Of a DNA stretch of 5,925 nucleotides, positions 1-5,925 are shown in pieces; the stretch's first letter is position 1; every line of letters starts with the position of its first letter. Source of the DNA: Deltaproteobacteria bacterium. Its GTDB lineage: Bacteria; Desulfobacterota; GWC2-55-46; DRQE01. The position numbers and the translations under genes were made by a program. The stretch is from assembly GCA_030636245.1 (NCBI GenBank), contig DAOVXI010000113.1:1-5925 (forward strand), in the 5' to 3' direction. A model generated the notes under the pieces. It was not told the origin of the DNA. It did not search any database and was given only the letters and a program-made list of their open reading frames with translations.

Positions 1-3000
1 ACGCTTATGTGCTTGCCCTTAACAATGAGATACTCTTTGGGCTCGCCTGCCTCCGGGGTTATTACGACCTTTCTCTTACCCTTTGTGTCCTTACCAAAAG
101 ATACCTGACCATCTACCTCTGTAATAACGGCACATTCCTTTGGCTTACGTGCCTCAAAGAGCTCGGCAACACGCGGAAGACCTCCGGTAATATCCTTTGT
201 CTTTGTTGTCTCTCTCGGAATTTTCGCTATTATGTCACCGGACTTCACCGCATCACCCTCACCTGTTGTAAGGATGGCTCCGACCGGGAGTATGTATCGA
301 GCTACCTGGTTCGTGCCGGTCACCTTAAGTGTCTTACCGCTCTCGTCCTTAATCGAGACCCTGGGTCTCATGTCCGCTTCCTTATAGGTAACAATGACCT
401 TACTGGAAAGTCCTGTTACCTCATCAACCTGCTCACGCATGGTCTTGCCATCGGTCACATCACCAAACTTAATGAAACCGCTCATCTCTGTAAGTATTGG
501 AATAGTGAAAGGATCCCACTCGGCAACGACCGTTCCCGGGGTAACCCTGTCTCCGTCCTTAACAAGAAGCCTCGCGCCGTATATGACTGAGTCCTTTTCA
601 CGGTCCCTGCCCTCATCATCCGTAATAGCGATATCACCGTTACGGTTCATGACAATAAGGTCGCCCTTGCTGTTTACGGCCGTGTTCAGGTTCTCGAACT
701 TAACGACACCTTCGTGACGCGCCTCAAGGGTGGTCTGCTCGGCCCTTCTTGAAGCGGTTCCTCCGATATGGAAGGTTCTCATTGTAAGCTGGGTTCCAGG
801 CTCACCGATACTCTGCGCGGAGATAACTCCAACGGCCTCGCCAAGCTCTACCATCTTACCTCTGGCCAGATCTCGTCCGTAGCACTTCTTGCATATGCCG
901 CGCGTTGAGCGGCAGGTAAGAACACTTCTAATTTTTACCCTGTCTATGCCTGCCTCTTCTATCTTTAAAACCTTTTCCTCTTCTATCTCTTCATTGGCAT
1001 TAACTATCACCTCATTGGAGTATGGTTCCACAACATCCTCAAGGGCAACACGACCGAGAAGCCTCTCGCCTATCGGCTCGATTATCTCTCCACCCTCAAC
1101 CAGAGAGCTTATGTATATACCGTCAAGTGTGCCGCAGTCATCCTCAACTATTATGGCATCCTGCGCGACATCCACGAGCCTACGTGTAAGGTAACCCGAG
1201 TTGGCTGTTTTAAGGGCCGTATCGGCAAGACCTTTTCTGGCACCGTGAGTTGAGATAAAGTACTGAAGCACGGTCAGGCCTTCTCTGAAGTTAGCCGTGA
1301 TGGGTGTTTCAATGATCTCGCCGGACGGCTTGGCCATAAGTCCCCTCATACCCGCGAGCTGGCGTATCTGCTGAGCCGAGCCTCTGGCTCCCGAGTCGGC
1401 CATGATAAAGATGGGGTTAAAGCTTGGGGTCTTTATGTCCTTGCCATTCTCATCCTTAACAATATCAAAGCTCAGGTCCTTTAACATCTCTCCGGCTATC
1501 TCTTCCGTGCACTGGGCCCAGATATCGATAACCTTGTTGTAGCGCTCTCCGTCTGTTATAAGGCCCTCGTTGTACTGGCTCTGGATCTCTTTTACTTCTT
1601 CATACGCATCACCAAGAAGTTTGCCCTTCTTCTCCGGTATCTTCATGTCATCGACACATATGGATATACCGGCTTTTGTGGCGTAGCGGTAGCCCATGTC
1701 CTTGAGCCTGTCGGCAAGGATAACTGTTTGCTTACTGCCTGAACGCCTGTAACACTTATCTATCAACTCGGCCAACTGCTTTTTATCCATGACCTTATTG
1801 ACCTCAGCGTAACTGATCGTTGAGGGCACGATCTCTTTAAGTATCGCACGTCCAACCGTTGTGTCCTGAAGCTCATTGTCAACCTTGATCTTAACGCGCG
1901 ATTGCAGGCCTACGGCACCGGCCTCAAAAGCGGCACGCGCCTCGTCAAGACTGGAAAAAAGCTTGCCCTCGCCCTTTTGCCCCGCCCTCTCACGCGTAAG
2001 ATAATAAAGTCCAAGTACGATATCCTGCGTTGGAACAATGATCGGCTTACCGTTGGCAGGTGAAAGAATGTTGTTGGTACTCATCATGAGAATTCTCGCC
2101 TCTGCCTGCGCCTCTACGGACAAAGGCACATGCACGGCCATCTGGTCTCCGTCAAAGTCAGCGTTAAACGCCGTACACACCAAAGGATGAAGCTGAATGG
2201 CTTTACCTTCTATGAGCACCGGCTCAAATGCCTGTATACCGAGCCTATGGAGCGTTGGTGCGCGGTTAAGCATAATAGGATGCTCTTTTATGACCTCATC
2301 GAGAACGTCCCAAACCTCAGGTTTTTCCTTCTCAAGCATCTTCTTGGCGCTCTTGATCGTCGTTGCGTAACCTCTCTCCTCAAGCTTCTGATAAATGAAC
2401 GGCTTAAAGAGCTCCAGGGCCATCTTCTTTGGAAGTCCGCACTGATGGAGTCTCAGGTTAGGCCCGATAACAATAACGCTACGTCCCGAGTAATCGACAC
2501 GTTTACCAAGCAGGTTCTGCCTGAAGCGTCCGCCCTTACCCTTGATCATATCGCTCAAGCTCTTAAGCGGTCGTTTGTTCTGACCCGTTATGATGCGTCC
2601 GCGTCTGCCGTTATCAAAGAGAGCGTCAACCGCTTCCTGGAGCATACGCTTTTCATTTCGGATAATTATATCAGGAGCATTAAGCTCCATGAGTTTCTTA
2701 AGTCTGTTGTTCCTGTTTATGACACGCCTGTAAAGGTCATTCAGGTCGCTTGTGGCGAACCTTCCGCCGTCAAGCGGAACAAGGGGACGCAGATCTGGCG
2801 GCAGTACCGGGATACACTCCATTACCATCCACTCGGGCCTGTTCTCCGAGTTCTTGAAAGCCTCTACGACCTTAAGCCTCTTGGCTATTCTCTTCTTCTT
2901 CGCGTCACTCGTGGCGACCTTCATATCCGCCCTGAGCGTGGCCGAGAGTCCCTCATAATCAAGTTTTTCGAGCATCTTCCTTATTCCCTCGGCTCCCATA

Positions 3001-3539
3001 AGGCCCTCAAAGGAATCATAGCCAAAACGCTCTATAGCCTGATGATACTTCTCGTCATTTAAAAGCTCACCGAACTTAAGCTCAGTGCCTCTGGGATCGG
3101 TCACAATAAAGTTCTCATAGTAAAGGACCCGCTCAACCTCTTTAAGCGTCATATCAAGCGCGGCACCTATCCTTGAAGGCAAACTCCGGAGGAACCATAT
3201 ATGCGCAACCGGTGTCGCCAGCTCAATGTGACCCAGCCTCTCACGCCTTACCTTCGAGGGTATTACCTCAACACCGCATTTTTCACAGACAACGCCGCGG
3301 TGCTTCATGCGTTTATACTTACCGCAGTTACACTCAAAATCCTTTACCGGACCGAATATCTTCGCGCAAAAAAGTCCGTCACGCTCAGGCTTAAAGGTCC
3401 TGTAGTTTATGGTCTCCGGTTTTTTGACCTCTCCGAACGACCACTCCCTTATCTTCTCCGGGCTTGAGATCGTAATGCGTATGGCATTAAAATCCGTGGT
3501 CTTCTTTTTGTTGTCAAATAGGGCCATGAGGCTTTCCAA
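1..3539 (-). CDS. rpoC: DNA-directed RNA polymerase subunit beta-prime, 3'-truncated by the window edge
   Basis: Beta-prime is the largest subunit of bacterial RNA polymerase; it holds the catalytic Mg ion and forms the clamp. The frame is open from position 3539 to the left edge (1179 residues), with roughly 200 C-terminal residues missing compared with the usual ~1400. Visible landmarks, numbered from the TTG start: first zinc site C70, C72, C85, C88 (same numbers as E. coli); clamp-helix region ~261-314; LNRAPTLHR with R426; catalytic NADFDGDQM at 459-467 (nt 2139-2165) with D461, D463 and D465; bridge helix ~757-792; second zinc site C802, C876, C883, C886; trigger loop MRTFHIGG from M920 (R921, H924), interrupted by an SI3-type insertion ~931-1113 and resuming at TKDITGGLPRV. 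The TTG start is chosen over ATG at 3527 because the Shine-Dalgarno sits 6-7 nt before it and the N-terminus then matches E. coli in length. It lies directly downstream of rpoB and is presumably co-transcribed. The frame is unbroken and no key residue is missing. Confidence 0.99.
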   Translation of the reverse strand, partial: MESLMALFDNKKKTTDFNAIRITISSPEKIREWSFGEVKKPETINYRTFKPERDGLFCAKIFGPVKDFECNCGKYKRMKHRGVVCEKCGVEVIPSKVRRERLGHIELATPVAHIWFLRSLPSRIGAALDMTLKEVERVLYYENFIVTDPRGTELKFGELLNDEKYHQAIERFGYDSFEGLMGAEGIRKMLEKLDYEGLSATLRADMKVATSDAKKKRIAKRLKVVEAFKNSENRPEWMVMECIPVLPPDLRPLVPLDGGRFATSDLNDLYRRVINRNNRLKKLMELNAPDIIIRNEKRMLQEAVDALFDNGRRGRIITGQNKRPLKSLSDMIKGKGGRFRQNLLGKRVDYSGRSVIVIGPNLRLHQCGLPKKMALELFKPFIYQKLEERGYATTIKSAKKMLEKEKPEVWDVLDEVIKEHPIMLNRAPTLHRLGIQAFEPVLIEGKAIQLHPLVCTAFNADFDGDQMAVHVPLSVEAQAEARILMMSTNNILSPANGKPIIVPTQDIVLGLYYLTRERAGQKGEGKLFSSLDEARAAFEAGAVGLQSRVKIKVDNELQDTTVGRAILKEIVPSTISYAEVNKVMDKKQLAELIDKCYRRSGSKQTVILADRLKDMGYRYATKAGISICVDDMKIPEKKGKLLGDAYEEVKEIQSQYNEGLITDGERYNKVIDIWAQCTEEIAGEMLKDLSFDIVKDENGKDIKTPSFNPIFIMADSGARGSAQQIRQLAGMRGLMAKPSGEIIETPITANFREGLTVLQYFISTHGARKGLADTALKTANSGYLTRRLVDVAQDAIIVEDDCGTLDGIYISSLVEGGEIIEPIGERLLGRVALEDVVEPYSNEVIVNANEEIEEEKVLKIEEAGIDRVKIRSVLTCRSTRGICKKCYGRDLARGKMVELGEAVGVISAQSIGEPGTQLTMRTFHIGGTASRRAEQTTLEARHEGVVKFENLNTAVNSKGDLIVMNRNGDIAITDDEGRDREKDSVIYGARLLVKDGDRVTPGTVVAEWDPFTIPILTEMSGFIKFGDVTDGKTMREQVDEVTGLSSKVIVTYKEADMRPRVSIKDESGKTLKVTGTNQVARYILPVGAILTTGEGDAVKSGDIIAKIPRETTKTKDITGGLPRVAELFEARKPKECAVITEVDGQVSFGKDTKGKRKVVITPEAGEPKEYLIVKGKHIS

Positions 3540-3545
3540 TGTGCT

Positions 3546-3553
3546 ACCTCCTT
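3546..3553 (-). promoter_or_regulatory. Strong Shine-Dalgarno of rpoC, fixing a TTG start
   Basis: The minus strand reads AAGGAGGT, an eight-base match to the complement of the usual 16S rRNA 3' tail. Six bases separate it from TTG (3539-3537), which is close to ideal. The next in-frame ATG (3527-3525) would be 18 bases away, which is too far. The site therefore favours TTG as the initiation codon. Confidence 0.85.
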
Positions 3554-3580
3554 AGGTAAAAAAATAAACTTTTAAACAAC

Positions 3581-3626
3581 CGATCCCCAAACGGGGCATC
3601 CACTATATATGATCGATACTTCTCTT
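3581..3626 (-). repeat. Diverged direct repeat, copy A (with GC hairpin)
   Basis: This 46-bp segment resembles copy B at 3662-3706; the two starts are 81 bp apart. Both share, in order on the plus strand, a small inverted repeat, GGGCATCC, TATATAT and ACTTCTCTT, with small gaps between; by eye about three quarters of aligned positions are identical. On the transcript strand positions 3599-3583 can fold as AU + CCCC paired with GGGG + AU, with one bulged G and a GUUU loop. The role is unknown. It could be a local duplication, a small dispersed palindromic element, or an mRNA processing or stability structure. Confidence 0.6.
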
Positions 3627-3661
3627 AAATCTATTACTTAGAACACCCGGCCCGGAAAATC

Positions 3662-3706
3662 CAATCCCTTTAACAGGGCATCCTATATATCTATCTAACT
3701 TCTCTT
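3662..3706 (-). repeat. Diverged direct repeat, copy B (with hairpin)
   Basis: This 45-bp partner of copy A lies nearer the rpoB stop. Its transcript-strand hairpin (3681-3664) is AU + CCCU paired with AGGG + AU, with the same bulged G and a five-base loop. The innermost pair is U-A here and C-G in copy A, so both copies keep the stem despite sequence change. This hints at selection on RNA structure, but two copies are too few to prove it. Confidence 0.6.
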
Positions 3707-3715
3707 TGATCCAAA

Positions 3716-3739
3716 CGTTACCGAGATCGATCGATAACG
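3716..3739 (-). other. Hairpin just after the rpoB stop codon
   Basis: On the transcript strand, CGUUAUCGA and UCGGUAACG flank a six-base loop (UCGAUC) and can form nine continuous base pairs if one U-G wobble is allowed. On the plus strand the same position would be a C-A mismatch, so the stem is only perfect in the rpoBC mRNA sense. The bases after it are not a U-run, so it is not an intrinsic terminator. It may protect or process the mRNA between the two genes, or have no function. Confidence 0.5.
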
Positions 3740-3750
3740 GAAGTTACTGC

Positions 3751-5925
3751 TTAGCTCTTCAGCTTGTCTTCGACCTCTTCAAGCCTTACATCGAGACCAA
3801 GGCTCTGGAGCTCTTTTATGAGAACACTGAAGCTCTCAGGCATCGTCGGCTCAAGGGTGTAGTCGCCGCGCACTATCGCCTCATACATCTTTGTTCTTCC
3901 CGGCACGTCATCACTCTTGACCGTCAGGAACTCCTGCAAACAGTAGGCCGCGCCGTAAGCTTCCATTGCCCAGACCTCCATCTCTCCGAGCCTCTGTCCA
4001 CCGAACTGCGCCTTACCTCCGAGCGGCTGTTGTGTAACCAGCGAGTACGGGCCCGTGCTCCTTGCGTGGATCTTGTCATCAACAAGATGATGGAGCTTGA
4101 GTATGTACATGATCCCGACCGTGACTTCCTGGTCAAAGGGCTCACCGTTTCTGCCGTCATAGAGAGTTGTCTTGCCGTTCTCCTTAACGCCTGCGAGAGC
4201 GAGAAGCTCTTTCACATCACTCTCAAGCGCGCCGTCAAAGACAGGGCTTGCGATCCTTATACCGTTCTTGAGCCTCTTCGCGACAGCGATGACCTCGTCA
4301 TCGGAGAGGTTATTCATGAAACGGCTGAACTCAAGTTGGCCGTAGGCCTTCTTTATCTTCTCCCTTATCGAGTTAGGGCTCATCTCACGCTCGACCATCT
4401 CATTTATCTGTTTGCCGAGGTTCTTGGCCGCCCAACCGATATGGGTCTCAAGTATCTGACCGATGTTCATACGTGACGGAACACCAAGGGGGTTCAGGAC
4501 GATATCAACCGTTGTGCCGTCCTTAAGGAACGGCATGTCCTCTTCGGGAAGTATCCTTGAGATGACACCCTTGTTACCGTGACGTCCGGCCATCTTATCG
4601 CCAACACTTATCTTCCTCTTCATAGCGATATAGACCTTGACCATCTTTATAACGCCAGGAGGCAGTTCATCACCCCTCTTAAGCCTTTTTATCCTCTCAT
4701 CGAAGATATACTTAATGGCGTCCATCTGCTCACTTAAAACCTTAAAGACCGCCTTTAGCTCCTTCTCCGCCTTATCATTGGAGGCAAGAACTATATCCGA
4801 CCACTTGCTCTTAGGGATCGTCTCAAGGATGTCACTTGTAATTGTCTTACCTTTAGAGATAAGTGTCTTACCGGCCTTGTTGGCTATTCTTACGCCGGAC
4901 TTCTTTCCGGTAATGATACGCTGAGCCTTGCTGTAGGCTGATGCCTTTACGATACCCAGTTCATCATCACGGTCTTTTAGAAGACGCTGAAGCTCTTTGT
5001 CTTCGATAGCTATTGTTCTCTCGTCCTTCTCGGCGCCCTTTCTTGAAAAGACCTTTGCGTCGATAATAACGCCGTCTATTCCCGGGGGAACCCTCAAGGA
5101 TGTATCCCTTACGTCCTCGGCCTTCTCACCAAAGATGGCTCTTAGAAGCTTCTCTTCAGGTGAAAGCTGTGTCTCGCCCTTCGGTGTGATCTTTCCGACC
5201 AGTATGTCGCCCGGCTTTATCTCGGCACCGACGCGAATGATGCCGCTGTCGTCAAGGTCCTTGAGCGCTTCCTCTCCGACGTTCGGAATGTCGCGGGTTA
5301 TCTCTTCCTTGCCGAGCTTTATGTCACGCGCCACTACCTCGAACTCTTCAATATGAACCGAGGTGAAAACGTCTTCCTTAAGAAGCCTCTCGCTTATAAG
5401 TATGGAGTCCTCAAAGTTGTAACCTCCCCAAGGCATAAAGGCCGCCAGGACGTTACGTCCGAGAGCAAGCTCGCCCTCGGCTGTTGAAGGTCCATCGGCC
5501 AATACCTGTGTGGCCCTGACCTTGTCGCCTTCCTTTACAAGAGGCTTATGGTTAAGGCATGTATTCTGGTTGGAACGCCTGAACTTTGTAAGTGTATAGA
5601 GATCGACCCCGCCATTGTCATTCTTTATGACTATCCTGTTGGCGTCAACACTCTCAACAACACCGTCTTCTCTCGCGACAACGGTAACACCGGAGTCCCT
5701 TGCGACAACACTCTCCATGCCGGTTCCGACCATTGGAGCTTCGGTCTTAAGAAGAGGCACGGCTTGACGCTGCATGTTACTTCCCATAAGCGCCCTGTTG
5801 GCGTCATCATTTTCAAGGAACGGGATGAGAGAGGCCGCAACACTTACAAGCTGGTTGGGACTGACGTCCATAAGGGTTATCTCTTCGGGGCGGCTCATTA
5901 CGGCCTCCCCGGACTTTCTCGCCGA
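3751..5925 (-). CDS. rpoB: DNA-directed RNA polymerase subunit beta, C-terminal 724 residues (5' end outside window)
   Basis: Beta is the second-largest RNA polymerase subunit and forms one side of the active-site cleft. The frame is open at the right edge and ends in TAA at 3753-3751. Comparison with E. coli landmarks puts the fragment at about residues 635-1342. In fragment numbering: MQRQAVP at 51-57, whose R53 corresponds to E. coli R687, a rifampicin cluster III position; NFEDS at 170-174 with E172 and D173 (E. coli E813/D814); a proteobacterial-type beta-i9 insertion at about 300-421, rich in Lys and about 20 residues longer than in E. coli; DKMAGRHGNKG with K444 and K452 (E. coli K1065/K1073, active-site lysines); HARSTG with H620 (E. 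coli H1237); then the conserved C-terminal block (GGKAQFGGQR, GEMEVWA, TVKSDDVPGR), which packs with the beta-prime N-terminus. The ATG at 5898 is an internal Met, because nine in-frame codons continue upstream to the edge. The main rifampicin region (E. coli 507-574) lies outside. The frame is intact and rpoC follows. Confidence 0.99.
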   Translation of the reverse strand, partial: SARKSGEAVMSRPEEITLMDVSPNQLVSVAASLIPFLENDDANRALMGSNMQRQAVPLLKTEAPMVGTGMESVVARDSGVTVVAREDGVVESVDANRIVIKNDNGGVDLYTLTKFRRSNQNTCLNHKPLVKEGDKVRATQVLADGPSTAEGELALGRNVLAAFMPWGGYNFEDSILISERLLKEDVFTSVHIEEFEVVARDIKLGKEEITRDIPNVGEEALKDLDDSGIIRVGAEIKPGDILVGKITPKGETQLSPEEKLLRAIFGEKAEDVRDTSLRVPPGIDGVIIDAKVFSRKGAEKDERTIAIEDKELQRLLKDRDDELGIVKASAYSKAQRIITGKKSGVRIANKAGKTLISKGKTITSDILETIPKSKWSDIVLASNDKAEKELKAVFKVLSEQMDAIKYIFDERIKRLKRGDELPPGVIKMVKVYIAMKRKISVGDKMAGRHGNKGVISRILPEEDMPFLKDGTTVDIVLNPLGVPSRMNIGQILETHIGWAAKNLGKQINEMVEREMSPNSIREKIKKAYGQLEFSRFMNNLSDDEVIAVAKRLKNGIRIASPVFDGALESDVKELLALAGVKENGKTTLYDGRNGEPFDQEVTVGIMYILKLHHLVDDKIHARSTGPYSLVTQQPLGGKAQFGGQRLGEMEVWAMEAYGAAYCLQEFLTVKSDDVPGRTKMYEAIVRGDYTLEPTMPESFSVLIKELQSLGLDVRLEEVEDKLKS

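Larger units (their letters stand above)
3540..3750 (-). other. rpoB-rpoC intergenic spacer (211 nt, non-coding)
   Basis: The stretch between the rpoB stop and the rpoC TTG start has no credible ORF, tRNA or other recognisable gene. It is visibly richer in A and T than the flanking genes. In transcript order it contains a 9-bp hairpin 11 nt after the rpoB stop (3739-3716), repeat copy B (3706-3662), a short CCCGG tandem (3646-3655), repeat copy A (3626-3581), a T-rich run (3570-3557) and the rpoC ribosome binding site (3553-3546). No hairpin is directly followed by a U-run, so I see no intrinsic terminator. This fits read-through transcription of rpoBC. Confidence 0.9.

Noticed and set aside
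9..590. 193-codon plus-strand ORF
   Set aside because: It is antisense to rpoC in the SI3 and trigger-loop region and has no family resemblance.
2130..3062. 310-codon plus-strand ORF
   Set aside because: It lies wholly antisense to the catalytic core of rpoC, its translation shows no recognisable domain, and the opposite strand is fully explained by a conserved protein. It has no Shine-Dalgarno that I can see.
3525..3527. ATG as the rpoC start
   Set aside because: It lies 18 nt from the Shine-Dalgarno, whereas the in-frame TTG has ideal spacing and gives an N-terminus of E. coli length.
3557..3599. Intrinsic terminator formed by the copy A hairpin and the downstream T-rich run
   Set aside because: The stem is short and the U-run begins well over ten bases after it, so the geometry does not fit. 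Termination before rpoC would also be unexpected within rpoBC.
3646..3655. CCCGGCCCGG tandem/palindromic motif
   Set aside because: It is too short, with a single-base centre that cannot form a hairpin loop. No known operator is recognised.
3662..3715. Internal promoter (TTGGAT with a TATATA-like -10 on the minus strand)
   Set aside because: The spacing is about 19 nt for the best -10, the -35 match is weak, and AT-rich sequence yields such matches by chance.
3706..4476. 256-codon plus-strand ORF
   Set aside because: It starts in the spacer and runs antisense to the conserved rpoB 3' end. It is a by-product of rpoB codon use and its product is not recognisable.
5896..5898. ATG as a possible rpoB start
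   Set aside because: Nine further in-frame sense codons continue to the window edge, and the protein begins in the middle of beta, so this is an internal methionine.

Overview
This window is an ordinary piece of core bacterial chromosome. Read on the minus strand, it holds the 3' half of rpoB (RNA polymerase beta subunit), a 211-nt spacer, and the first ~85% of rpoC (beta-prime subunit). Both genes run off the window: rpoB lacks its 5' part at the right edge and rpoC lacks its 3' end at the left edge. No plus-strand gene is credible; the long plus-strand open frames are shadows of the two conserved genes.

Layout from right to left, the direction of transcription: positions 5925-3751 encode the last 724 residues of beta. 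Positions 3750-3540 are non-coding. They carry a hairpin just after the rpoB stop, two diverged copies of a ~45-bp element each containing a small GC hairpin, a T-rich stretch, and a near-perfect Shine-Dalgarno sequence. Positions 3539-1 encode the first 1179 residues of beta-prime, probably starting at TTG. Both reading frames are intact, with no frameshift or internal stop.

The two products form the catalytic core of RNA polymerase. The retained beta half contributes the NTP/RNA-contacting lysines and the C-terminal clamp-associated region. Beta-prime contributes both zinc sites, the Mg-binding NADFDGDQM motif, the bridge helix and the trigger loop. The co-directional arrangement is the standard rpoBC operon, and no convincing terminator separates the genes.

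Organism: the protein sequences are clearly bacterial. They carry the beta-i9 insertion and a trigger-loop insertion (SI3) of the kind found in Proteobacteria and related Gram-negative phyla. The wording of the N-terminus and of the region after SI3 looks most like Deltaproteobacteria/Desulfobacterota or a neighbouring lineage. Base composition is moderate, and ATA (Ile) and AGG/AGA (Arg) codons are used freely, unlike E. coli. The phylum is an inference from memory, not a search result.

I found no evidence of a novel system. The only part not explained by textbook genes is the rpoB-rpoC spacer with its duplicated hairpin element.
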